Assembly (NCBI RefSeq): GCF_002531935.1
Contig: NZ_NWSV01000012.1
Location: 62,001 to 126,000, forward strand
Direction of reading: 5' to 3'
Length of the DNA stretch: 64,000 nucleotides
Source: Rhizobium chutanense
GTDB taxonomy: Bacteria; Pseudomonadota; Alphaproteobacteria; Rhizobiales; Rhizobiaceae
Position 1 is the first letter of the stretch. The number at the start of each line of letters is the position of its first letter. Position numbers and translations under genes: made by a program. The notes under the pieces are model-generated. The model saw nothing but the letters and a program-made list of their open reading frames with translations. It was not told the origin of the DNA and made no database searches. Below are positions 54,286 through 62,359 of the stretch, piece by piece.

Positions 54286-55056
54286 ATGCGACGTTATTCA
54301 GCCTGCATAGAGTGGCTGTTTGCCGAAGAAGGCGACAGCTTTCCAGATCGCATCCGCCGCGCCCATACCGCCGGCCTGACGGCAATCGAATTCTGGCGCT
54401 GGAGCGACAAGGATCTGAATGCCATCGAGGCGGCGCTGAAGGAAACCGGCCATGTCGTCACCAGCCTCGTCGCCGAACCGATGATCGCGCTGACCGACGC
54501 CGCCAACCGGCAGTCCTGGCTGAAAGGCCTTGCCGAATCCGTCGCTGTCGCCAAACGTCTCGGTGCGCCGGTGCTGATCGCCCAGGCCGGAGACGATCTT
54601 CCGGGCCTGAGCCGCAAAGAGCAGCGCCGGGCGCTCACCGAAACGCTGAAAGCTGGCGCCGATATCCTTGAAGGCAGCGGTGTGCGCCTTGGCGTCGAAC
54701 CGCTCAACATCCGCATCGACCATATCGGCTATTTCCTCGATTCGACCCGCGAAGGCCTCGACATCATTGACGACGTCGCTCGCCCCGAGATCGGCATCGT
54801 CTACGACATCTACCATTCCGCCATCATGGACGAACGCACCGAAGCGGTGCTGGACGGCCGTCTCGACCGTGTTTTCCACGTCCATGTCGCCGATCATCCC
54901 GGCCGCAACGAACCGGGCTCCGGCGGCATCGACCTCGCTCACCGCCTCAACTGGATCTTCGCCAACGGTTATGACGGCGCCGTCGGCCTGGAATATCGGC
55001 CGATGAGACCCGGCGCCGACGCCGTCAGGGCTGCGATCGCTTCGCTCGGCGGTTAG
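54286..55056 (+). CDS. Hydroxypyruvate isomerase-like TIM-barrel protein
   Basis: The 256-residue protein fits the AP-endonuclease-2/Hyi sugar isomerase family: RRYSACIEWLF at the start, LGVEPLNIRIDHIGYFLDST, IGIVYDIYHSAIM and FHVHVADHPGRNEPGSGGID, carrying the metal-binding Glu, Asp, His and His residues. Hyi interconverts hydroxypyruvate and tartronate semialdehyde. GGAAGGAG precedes the ATG. Its end overlaps the convergent gene by 4 bp. Confidence 0.82.
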   Translation: MRRYSACIEWLFAEEGDSFPDRIRRAHTAGLTAIEFWRWSDKDLNAIEAALKETGHVVTSLVAEPMIALTDAANRQSWLKGLAESVAVAKRLGAPVLIAQAGDDLPGLSRKEQRRALTETLKAGADILEGSGVRLGVEPLNIRIDHIGYFLDSTREGLDIIDDVARPEIGIVYDIYHSAIMDERTEAVLDGRLDRVFHVHVADHPGRNEPGSGGIDLAHRLNWIFANGYDGAVGLEYRPMRPGADAVRAAIASLGG

Positions 55057-55589
55057 GCTGAGCCGGCGCTTTCGGCAAAGGCTTCAAGCTCGGGGTCGAA
55101 CTCGACCTCCACGACATTGTTGAACACCGCGGTCGCCAGCATGATGCCGGCAAAGGCGATGAGATCGACAAGCACCTTGGTCTCGTAGCGCTCCTTCAGC
55201 CCCGCCCAGAGTTCCGCCGGCACGGCGTTGGAATCGGCAACGATCGCCCTGCCGAAAGCATCGAGCAGTGCTTCATTGTTGGAAAAAGCAAGCGCATCGG
55301 GATCAAAGCCCTTGTTGATCAGCGCCCGTCGAAAGAAGGTGATGGCGATCTTCGATTTCGCCGCCTTCGAGATCGCATGCGAGAAGATCCAGATCTCCCG
55401 GTCGCTGACGACAGGATTGAGCTCGGCCCGCAGCGTGAACCATTCGGCATAGATGCGGTGTGCGACCGGCGAATGCAGCAGTGTGCGCTTCATGTTGGTC
55501 ATGCGCCCGCGCAGCCTGACTTCCTCGTCATGCGCCGCCCGAACCTCTGGCGAAGCGGTGTCGTAATCGATCTGCGGGAGATGGCTCAT
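55053..55589 (-). CDS. CMD/AhpD-fold protein without redox cysteines
   Basis: The 178-residue helical protein resembles carboxymuconolactone decarboxylase-like proteins: YDTASPEVRAAHDEEVRLRGRMTNM, SDREIWIFSHAISKAAKS and LKERYETKVLVDLIAFAGIMLA. It has no Cys at all, so the CxxC/CxxH redox centre of AhpD is absent. The activity is unknown. The start at 55589 gives the likely N-terminus. It is divergent from the cupin gene. Confidence 0.75.
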   Translation of the reverse strand: MSHLPQIDYDTASPEVRAAHDEEVRLRGRMTNMKRTLLHSPVAHRIYAEWFTLRAELNPVVSDREIWIFSHAISKAAKSKIAITFFRRALINKGFDPDALAFSNNEALLDAFGRAIVADSNAVPAELWAGLKERYETKVLVDLIAFAGIMLATAVFNNVVEVEFDPELEAFAESAGSA

Positions 55590-55680
55590 TGGGTCCGCTC
55601 TTTCTGCTGCATCGAGGTAAATCCGCTTGGCCACCACAATACTCCCGCCTAGACTGACCCGATCAATGCGGAGGCTAGGC

Positions 55681-56154
55681 ATGAGCGGCGACCACGATCA
55701 TTCTCACATCGACTGGCGGGAGCACGGCGTCAAGGTCATCCCCGGCAACTCGCTCGATCCGAACACCGCACAGACGCCGGGCATGAACCGCGCCACCGCG
55801 ATCAACAATGCCCGCGCCGGCGCCGAAAAGATCTGGGCCGGCACGGTGACGATCCATGCCAATGCCAAGACCCGCGCCCATCATCACGGCGATCTCGAAA
55901 GCATCATCTACGTCGTCAAGGGCAAGGCCCGCATGCGCTGGGGCGAGCATCTGGAATATACCGCCGAGGCTGGCCCCGGCGATTTCATCTACGTCCCGCC
56001 CTATGTGCCGCATCAGGAGATCAATGCCAGCCGCGACGAGACGCTGGAATGCGTGCTCGTCCGCTCGGGCCAGGAACCGGTTGTGGTCAACCTGGATATC
56101 GAGCCGGTCGAGAAACCGGAAGACGTCCCCTGGGTCGACCCCATCCACCGCTGA
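55681..56154 (+). CDS. Single-domain cupin protein
   Basis: The 157-residue protein has the two cupin motifs: motif 1 with metal ligands in RAHHHGDLESIIYVVKGKARMRWGE and motif 2 in GDFIYVPPYVPHQEIN. The N-terminus is His-rich (HDHSHIDWREHG). It could be a small isomerase, dioxygenase or ligand-binding protein. GGAGG precedes the ATG. Confidence 0.88.
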   Translation: MSGDHDHSHIDWREHGVKVIPGNSLDPNTAQTPGMNRATAINNARAGAEKIWAGTVTIHANAKTRAHHHGDLESIIYVVKGKARMRWGEHLEYTAEAGPGDFIYVPPYVPHQEINASRDETLECVLVRSGQEPVVVNLDIEPVEKPEDVPWVDPIHR

Positions 56155-56160
56155 CGCCGC

Positions 56161-57270
56161 TCAGGCATGAACGGCGGCGGCGCTGTTCACCGCCGTGTTC
56201 TCGATGATCCGGCCGGTATCGGCGGCATAGAGGTGGATTGCATTGTGATCGATCGCGATACCGATCGTATCACCCGATTTCACCGTCACGGCCTCGGTCA
56301 GCGCCACGGCAAAGGGCAGCCCGTCGAAATCGGCATGAACGACGCGGCTGGCGCCGAGTTCTTCGATGAAATCGGCTGTCGCGACCAATGCGCCGGGCGC
56401 ATCCGGGGCCACCAGCCGAGCGGCTTCGGCGCGCATGCCGAGCACGACGCGCTTGCCTTTCAGCTGTGCTGCGCGCTCGCGCAGCAGCACGATCTTGCGG
56501 CTCTGATCGTAGACGAAGACGCCCTCGTCGTTGATCGTGCCTTCGAGCAAGTTCATCGCCGGCGTGCCGACGAAGCCGGCGACGAAACGGGAGACCGGAT
56601 GATGATAGACCTCTTCCGGCGTGCCGACCTGCTCCACCCTGCCGCCGTTCATCACCACCAGCCGGTCGGCCAGCGTCATCGCCTCGGTCTGGTCGTGCGT
56701 GACGAAGATCGAGGTGGCGCCGAGGCGCCGGTGCAGGCGGCGGATTTCGGCGCGCATGGCGATGCGCAGCTTGGCGTCGAGGTTCGACAGCGGCTCGTCG
56801 AAGAGGAACACCTTCGGTTCGCGGATCATCGCACGGCCCATGGCGACGCGCTGGCGCTGGCCGCCGGAAAGGGCGGCCGGCCGGCGGTCGAGGAAGGGTT
56901 CGAGGCTGAGCGCCTTGGCGACCTCGGCAATGCGACGGCTGCGCTCCGCCTTCGCCACACCCGCCACTTTCAAGGCATAGCCGATATTCTCGGCGACCGT
57001 CATGTGCGGATAGAGCGCATAATTCTGGAACACCATCGCGCAACCCCGCTCGCGTGGCTCCAGCCGGTTGACGACGCGGCCGTCGATGGCGATTTCGCCG
57101 CCGGTGATTTCCTCGAGCCCGGCGATCATGCGCAGCAGCGTAGACTTGCCGCAGCCGGAGGGGCCGAGGATGACGATGAATTCGCCGGACTGGATCTCCA
57201 AGTCGACGCCGTGAACGACGGGATGCTTGCCGTAGCTCTTCTTCACATCACGGATTGAGATCGGTGCCAC
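56161..57270 (-). CDS. ugpC: sn-Glycerol-3-phosphate ABC transporter ATP-binding protein UgpC
   Basis: The 369-residue ATPase of the MalK/UgpC class has Walker A (GPSGCGKSTLLRM), signature (LSGGQRQRVAMGRAM), Walker B (VFLFDEPLSNLD), the switch His (IFVTHDQTEAM) and a C-terminal OB-fold regulatory domain. UgpC and MalK are hard to tell apart by sequence, so the name comes mainly from the ugpBAE genes upstream. The GTG start follows AAGGAG. Last gene of the operon, 12 bp after ugpE. Confidence 0.87.
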   Translation of the reverse strand: MAPISIRDVKKSYGKHPVVHGVDLEIQSGEFIVILGPSGCGKSTLLRMIAGLEEITGGEIAIDGRVVNRLEPRERGCAMVFQNYALYPHMTVAENIGYALKVAGVAKAERSRRIAEVAKALSLEPFLDRRPAALSGGQRQRVAMGRAMIREPKVFLFDEPLSNLDAKLRIAMRAEIRRLHRRLGATSIFVTHDQTEAMTLADRLVVMNGGRVEQVGTPEEVYHHPVSRFVAGFVGTPAMNLLEGTINDEGVFVYDQSRKIVLLRERAAQLKGKRVVLGMRAEAARLVAPDAPGALVATADFIEELGASRVVHADFDGLPFAVALTEAVTVKSGDTIGIAIDHNAIHLYAADTGRIIENTAVNSAAAVHA

Positions 57271-57282
57271 AGGACTGCTCCT

Positions 57283-58197
57283 TCACTTCTCGGTGGAGAT
57301 AAGGCCGCGCACGAACCAGCGCTGCATCAGGATGACGAGCAGCAGCGGCGGCGACATGATGATAAGTGTACCGGCCATGGCGACGTTCCAGTCGGGCAGG
57401 CCGAATTCGGACGGAATGAGGGTCTTGAGCTGCGTCACCGCAATGCCGAAATTCGGATCGGTGGTGACGAGCAGCGGCCAGAGATACTGGTTCCAGGCCC
57501 AGACGAACATGATGGTGAAGAGCGCGATCATGTTCGACCGCGACAGCGGCAGCAGGATATCGACGAAAAAGCGGACGGGCCCGGCCCCATCCATCTTCGT
57601 CGCCTCGGCAAGCTCGTCCGGAACGGTCAGGTAGAACTGGCGGTAAAGGAAGGTGCCGGTCGCGGTGGCGACGAGCGGGGCCACGAGACCGGTATAGGAA
57701 TTCAGCAGACCCCATTCGAGTTTGATCTGGATGCCGGACACCCAGGCGACCAGCGCGGTGATTCCCGTGATATCGAGGATCGTCTGGAAAGGCTGCAGCG
57801 CGTTGGCCGCAATCGAATAGGTCGGCACGATGCGGACTTCCAGCGGCAGCATCAGCGTGATGAAGATGATCCAGAAGATCAGATGCCGGCCGCGGAAGCG
57901 GAAGTAGACGATCGAGAAAGCCGCCATGGCCGAAAGGATGACCTTGCCGGCGCCGACAGCCGTGGCGAAGATGATGCTATGGATCAGCTTGTTGCCGAGA
58001 TCGGCACGGACCCAGGCAGTCTGTGCATTTTCCCAGAAATGCGAACTCGGGGTCAGCGGCAGCGGTACGCGGTTGACCGTCTCCAGATCGAGCGTCGACG
58101 CAACGATGACGATGAAGAAAGGCAGAAGCGCGATCACCATGCCGAGCGCCAGAAGCGTATAGCAGATGAAGTTGAATATCGGCGTGCGTTCGATCAT
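57283..58197 (-). CDS. ugpE: sn-Glycerol-3-phosphate ABC transporter permease UgpE
   Basis: The 304-residue permease has six membrane helices. It resembles E. coli UgpE along its length: FWIIFITLMLPLEVRI, then FLYRQFYLTVPDELAEATKMDGAGPVRFF (the EAA loop) and WNQYLWPLLVTTD, and ends FVRGLISTEK. It pairs with UgpA. Confidence 0.9.
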   Translation of the reverse strand: MIERTPIFNFICYTLLALGMVIALLPFFIVIVASTLDLETVNRVPLPLTPSSHFWENAQTAWVRADLGNKLIHSIIFATAVGAGKVILSAMAAFSIVYFRFRGRHLIFWIIFITLMLPLEVRIVPTYSIAANALQPFQTILDITGITALVAWVSGIQIKLEWGLLNSYTGLVAPLVATATGTFLYRQFYLTVPDELAEATKMDGAGPVRFFVDILLPLSRSNMIALFTIMFVWAWNQYLWPLLVTTDPNFGIAVTQLKTLIPSEFGLPDWNVAMAGTLIIMSPPLLLVILMQRWFVRGLISTEK

Positions 58198-58207
58198 ATC
58201 GGCGACC

Positions 58208-59092
58208 TCACTTGTAGTGCACGCGCCGCTCGATGAAGCGGAACTGGAAGATGGTGAGAAGGACGACGAGCGCCATCAGGATGATCGACTGGGCCGCAGC
58301 CCCGGAATAATCGAGCCCCCTGAAGCCGTCGAAATAGATCTTGTAGACCATGAGTTCCGTCGCCCGTGCCGGCCCGCCCTGGGTCATGACGTCGACGATG
58401 CCGAAGGAATCCTGGAAGCTTTCGGTGATGTTGATGACGAGCAGGAAAAACAGCGTCGGCGTCAGCAGCGGCAGCTGGAGATCCCACATGCGTCGCAGCG
58501 GCCCGGAGCCGTCCATGGCCGCGGCCTCGATCAGCGAACGCGGAATGCCCTGAAGCGCCGAAAGAAAGAAGATGAAATTATAGCCGATATATTTCCAGGA
58601 AAAGGCGATGATCACGGCGATCATCGCGTCCTTGCCGTCGAGCGCCGGGTTCCAGAGACCGGGCCAGACATGATTGATGACCGAGAGAAGGCCAGCCTCC
58701 GGCGCCAGAATGAAGCGGAAGGCAAGACCGAGAGCCGGAGCGGCAATCGCGTAGGGCCAGATGAAGACCGACCGGTAGATTTTATGGCCGCGCAATTCAC
58801 GATCGGTCAAAAGCGCCAGGATCAGCGCCATCGCCATGGCGATCGCCGTCGAGCTGAAGCCGAAGATCATGCTGCGGGTGATCGATTCCCAATAGATCGG
58901 ATCGCTGAGCAATTGCTTGAAATTGTCGAAACCGACCCAGGCATTGCCGCCGCCCCATGGCTGTTCGAGCGTGAACGCCCAATAGAGCGCCTGCGCACTC
59001 GGCCAATAGAAGAAGACAAAGATCAGCAGCAGCATCGGAAACGCGAAGAGCAGTCCGATCGTCGTCGAGGAGAAGGTGACGCGCTTTTCCAT
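58208..59092 (-). CDS. ugpA: sn-Glycerol-3-phosphate ABC transporter permease UgpA
   Basis: The 294-residue permease matches UgpA: FYWPSAQALYWAFTLEQPW, then YNFIFFLSALQGIPRSLIEAAAMDGSGPLRRM (the EAA loop) and the C-terminal end FRFIERRVHYK. The start at 59092 is chosen over a frame start at 59179 because the conserved part begins there. It lies 10 bp before ugpE. Confidence 0.9.
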   Translation of the reverse strand: MEKRVTFSSTTIGLLFAFPMLLLIFVFFYWPSAQALYWAFTLEQPWGGGNAWVGFDNFKQLLSDPIYWESITRSMIFGFSSTAIAMAMALILALLTDRELRGHKIYRSVFIWPYAIAAPALGLAFRFILAPEAGLLSVINHVWPGLWNPALDGKDAMIAVIIAFSWKYIGYNFIFFLSALQGIPRSLIEAAAMDGSGPLRRMWDLQLPLLTPTLFFLLVINITESFQDSFGIVDVMTQGGPARATELMVYKIYFDGFRGLDYSGAAAQSIILMALVVLLTIFQFRFIERRVHYK

Positions 59093-59211
59093 GGTGGTCG
59101 TTTTCGGCCTGGTTGGGCACGGGCGGCGAGTTCGCCTCCGCGGCCGGTATGAATGTACAAGGACACACCCGGCACGCAAAGCGCGGGCCGGGTGCGGCTC
59201 ATATCGGTCGA

Positions 59212-60567
59212 TCAGGGAAGCTGAACGTTCTTGTAGGTCTGCTGGAAGCGGCGCAGCAGCTGGTTGCCGCGATCGGCGGCGCCGTCGAGCGAAGCCTGGA
59301 CATCGGCGTTGTTGACGAAGATCGCCTGCAGGCCGTTGGCGATTTCGGTGCGGACCTGCAACAGGCCGCCGAGGCGGATGCCGTGCGGAGCCGTATCGTC
59401 AGCAGGCGATGCGGTCAGGCTCTGAATGGCAAGTTCGCGGCCGGCATAAGGAGCCTTGTCGTAGAAGCCCTGCTTCTTCAGATATTCGAAGCCGGAGTTA
59501 CGAACCGGGATATAGCCGGTCACGGTCGACCAGGTCAGTGCTTCTTCCGGCTTGGCGATGAAGTTGAAGAAGGCGGCGGCAGCCTTGTATTCGGCGTCGC
59601 TGTGGCCCTGCAGAACCCAGAGCGAAGCACCGCCGACATAGGAGCTGTGACGGGTTGCGGTGCCATAGGTCGGGAGCATCGAAACGCCCCAGTTCATGCC
59701 CTGCTTGGCGGTACGGCCGATATTGCCGTGGTCGCCGACCGAGGTCAGGATGACCTGGCAATCGCCGGCGGCGAAGGCTTCGACGAAGGTCTGGCCGACA
59801 GCCTTGTTCTTGATGACGGCGAGCTTGTTGTCGTACCAGGACTTGAGGTCCTTGATGTAGCTGACGAGAAGCGGGTTCTTGTTGAACGTCAGTTCGGCGT
59901 CGAGGCCTTCGAAGCCGTTCTTCTTCGTGGCAATGGCTTCGCCGCTGACGGCTTCGAACTGCTCGACATACTGCCAGACTTCGTTGTTGGAGATGTCGAA
60001 GGCGAGCGGGCAGGCATAGCCTGCGTCCTTGAGAGCCTTGAAGTCTTCACCGGCTTCCTGCCAGGTAGCCGGAGCATGGTCCTTGCCGATCTTGGCGAAG
60101 GCGTCCTTGTTCCAATAGAGCAGAGCGGTCGACGAGTTGAAGGGGAAGGAATACATCTCGCCCTTGGACGTCGCATAATAGTTTGCGATGCCGGAGAAGT
60201 AATCTTTCCAGTCGACGGTGTAGCCCATGTCGGCCATCAGCTTGTTTGCCGGATAAAAGGCGCCGGAAAGCATGATGTCGAGCGTGCCGGCGTCGGAGAC
60301 CTGGGCGATGGTCGGCTGCTTGCCGGCGCGAAAGGCTGCAATGGTGTTCTGCAGGGAAGCGTCATAGCTGCCCTGGCTGGTGCAGACGACTTCGTAATCG
60401 GCCTGCGACTGGTTGAAGCGATCGCACTGTTCCTGGACACGCTTTGCGATGTCACCGGAATTGCCGAACCAGAAGTCAATCTTGGTCTTATCGGCGGCGG
60501 CAGCGGGACCAGCAAGAAACGCTGTAGCGAGAAGGGCGCCGACGGCGCCGAGAAGCTTGGCTTGCAT
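59212..60567 (-). CDS. ugpB: sn-Glycerol-3-phosphate ABC transporter binding protein UgpB
   Basis: The 451-residue periplasmic protein has a signal peptide (cleavage after AAAA near residue 25). Blocks close to E. coli UgpB include PFNSSTALLYWNKDAFAKIG, YVGGASLWVLQG, GYIPVRNSGFEYLKKQGFY and DRGNQLLRRFQQTYK. It binds glycerol-3-phosphate or its diesters and starts the ugpBAEC operon. S. meliloti ugp genes are PhoB-dependent, and a PHO-box-like site lies upstream here. No ugpQ gene is present. Confidence 0.9.
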   Translation of the reverse strand: MQAKLLGAVGALLATAFLAGPAAAADKTKIDFWFGNSGDIAKRVQEQCDRFNQSQADYEVVCTSQGSYDASLQNTIAAFRAGKQPTIAQVSDAGTLDIMLSGAFYPANKLMADMGYTVDWKDYFSGIANYYATSKGEMYSFPFNSSTALLYWNKDAFAKIGKDHAPATWQEAGEDFKALKDAGYACPLAFDISNNEVWQYVEQFEAVSGEAIATKKNGFEGLDAELTFNKNPLLVSYIKDLKSWYDNKLAVIKNKAVGQTFVEAFAAGDCQVILTSVGDHGNIGRTAKQGMNWGVSMLPTYGTATRHSSYVGGASLWVLQGHSDAEYKAAAAFFNFIAKPEEALTWSTVTGYIPVRNSGFEYLKKQGFYDKAPYAGRELAIQSLTASPADDTAPHGIRLGGLLQVRTEIANGLQAIFVNNADVQASLDGAADRGNQLLRRFQQTYKNVQLP

Positions 60568-60931
60568 GAGAACCTCGAACGTAAAAAGGACGCGCACTTT
60601 CAGCGCACGCCCTATTAACTGGTTCAAATTGCCGCGGCCAATGAATATTACATGACATGAAACGATCGAAACCGTGCCGTCACAAAACCTTCATTTGGAT
60701 ATTATTTGCCACAGCCGAGACTATATTTAGAGAAGTCTCGCCAGCCACCCCCAGCGCACTGCCGAACATTCATATTTATATTCGAATAAATATGATTTTC
60801 AAGGGTTTTCAATATTTGCCTATAGTGCGACAGCCTGTCGTTGTTCGCCGATATCGTTGCTTGACACTTACGAAGCGGCCCCATTTTTCAGCTGCTGCAC
60901 TGCTGTGCAACGCCCGGTTTCAGCCCCTGAA
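60568..60931. promoter_or_regulatory. AT-rich ugpB upstream region with a 26-bp palindrome
   Basis: The region has no supported gene. A palindrome with perfect 10-bp arms (60771-60780 and 60787-60796; core CATATTTAT/ATAAATATG) and a 6-bp spacer lies about 204 bp upstream of ugpB and 136 bp after the ROK stop. It could be an operator or a terminator for the ROK gene. Confidence 0.4.
60641..60658 (-). promoter_or_regulatory. PHO-box-like site upstream of ugpB
   Basis: On the minus strand, ATGTCAT-N4-TATTCAT matches the 18-bp PhoB box (two CTGTCAT-like units, 11-bp period) at 10 of 14 positions. It lies 74 bp upstream of the ugpB start. Rhizobial ugp genes are known PhoB targets. Confidence 0.45.
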
Positions 60932-62137
60932 TCAGAGGGAATCCTTCAAAATTGCAGCAAAATGCGGATCGAATGCGCGACTGATCGGTCCAGCGGCAGC
61001 CCCGAGCGCCACCGACCAGGGATCGGCCATGCCGGGCTGCAGGCGCGGCAGGGTCCGGCCGCGCCGTTCGGCGATCGAGGGCAGCAACGGGCCGATGGCC
61101 GCGATCAACCGGTTCACCAGGGCCTCCGAGGCGCTGCCGCAGAGGATCACCGTCTGCGGATCGAAGATCGTTTCGATGAGATGGATGCTCCAGCGCAGGT
61201 CCGCCGCCGCCGCGTCGATCCAGGTCTCGACGCTCGGATCACCCCTTAAGACGCGGTCGTTGATCTCTGCGTGCAGATCGGGATCGGCAGGATCGATCGA
61301 CAGGTGCTGGTAGAGCGAGGCGAGCGAAGCGCGATGTTCGAGCGGCGTCGATTTGCCGTCGGCAAACAGCAGCGCCATGCCGATCTCGCCGGCATTGCCG
61401 TTGGTGCCGCGATAGAGTTCGCCATTCAGAATGAGGCCGGCGCCGATGCCGTAGCCGACGAAGAGGCAGACGGCATGGTCGAGGCCGTGGGCGGCTCCCA
61501 CCATGCGCTCGGCGGTCGCGGCCGCCGCCGCATCGTTCTGCAGGCCGACGTCGAGCCCGGTGCCGGCGGTCAGCGTTTCCAACAGCGGAAACTTCTGCCA
61601 GGCCTCCATCATCCACGGATCGTCGCCGCTGCCGGCAACGCCGAAGGGTCCGGGCATGGCGATGCCGAGGCCGACCAGCCGCTTTTCCGATTGCTGGACG
61701 ATCCCGGCAAGCTTTGCGCGCACGCCGGCAACGAGATCGAGGATGACCTTCGCCCCTTCCGACGGACCGCCTGTAGGGAGGCCGGCCTCATCACGCACAA
61801 GAACGCTGCCGACGAGATCGACCGCGACCGCGCGCGTCACATGCCGGTCGATCTGCAGGCCGATGGCAAAGGCGCCCTCGGGAACGAGCCCATAGGGCGT
61901 CGAGGGCTGACCCCTGCCCTTGCGCACCGCCGCCTGCGAACGGACGAGGCCGTCGCGCTCGAGCTCCTCGATGATATTCGACACCGTCTGCTTGGTCAGC
62001 CATGTCGCTCGCGCCAGATCGGCGCGGGAAAGCGCACCGTTCATCCGCAAGGCATCGATCATCACCCGCCGGTTATGGGCGCTGGTGCCTTCGTGATTGG
62101 TGCCGCTCTTGGCCCGGATCGGCCTGCTGTCATTCAT
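60932..62137 (-). CDS. ROK-family transcriptional regulator
   Basis: The 401-residue protein has an N-terminal winged helix (NRRVMIDALRMNGALSRADLARATWLTKQTVSNIIEEL) and a ROK sugar-kinase-like domain with a degenerate phosphate loop (IGLQIDRHVTRAVAVDLVG) and GYGIGAGLILNGELYRGTNGNAGEIG. The usual zinc-binding CGCGxxGC cluster is absent. The ATG at 62137 has AGAGG 9 bases upstream. It is divergent from a sugar ABC operon and probably represses it. Confidence 0.9.
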   Translation of the reverse strand: MNDSRPIRAKSGTNHEGTSAHNRRVMIDALRMNGALSRADLARATWLTKQTVSNIIEELERDGLVRSQAAVRKGRGQPSTPYGLVPEGAFAIGLQIDRHVTRAVAVDLVGSVLVRDEAGLPTGGPSEGAKVILDLVAGVRAKLAGIVQQSEKRLVGLGIAMPGPFGVAGSGDDPWMMEAWQKFPLLETLTAGTGLDVGLQNDAAAAATAERMVGAAHGLDHAVCLFVGYGIGAGLILNGELYRGTNGNAGEIGMALLFADGKSTPLEHRASLASLYQHLSIDPADPDLHAEINDRVLRGDPSVETWIDAAAADLRWSIHLIETIFDPQTVILCGSASEALVNRLIAAIGPLLPSIAERRGRTLPRLQPGMADPWSVALGAAAGPISRAFDPHFAAILKDSL

Positions 62138-62150
62138 CTGCAATTGCCTC

Positions 62151-62200
62151 TTGACTTCAATAGAATGTTGAAGAAGTAATAAGTCAAGACAATTGACTTA
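62151..62200. promoter_or_regulatory. Probable ROK operator
   Basis: A 21-bp inverted repeat at 62180-62200 has 8-bp arms TAAGTCAA and TTGACTTA with a 5-bp spacer. An additional TTGACTT half-site lies at 62151-62157, close to the ROK start. All are between the divergent regulator and binding-protein genes. Confidence 0.6.
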
Positions 62201-62359
62201 ATAAGGAACCGGAGAGTTCCAGGGAACGCAGGCGGCCGGACAAGGCCCCGACGACGCTCCGAGACGAAAACCGGCACATTCCCAAACGTGCCTTCTCGAA
62301 TACCGATGGCGGAAAGACCGCCTTCGGCCATGCGTAAATGTCACAAACTGGAGGCTGCA

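Noticed and set aside
60668..60690. Second PHO-box-like sequence on the plus strand (CCGTCAC-N4-CCTTCAT)
   Set aside because: It matches about as well as the chosen site by count but points away from ugpB; the minus-strand site fits orientation and distance better.
60657..61313. 218-codon open frame upstream of and antisense to the ROK gene
   Set aside because: More than half is antisense to the ROK coding region and the rest covers the AT-rich palindrome region; no domain is visible.
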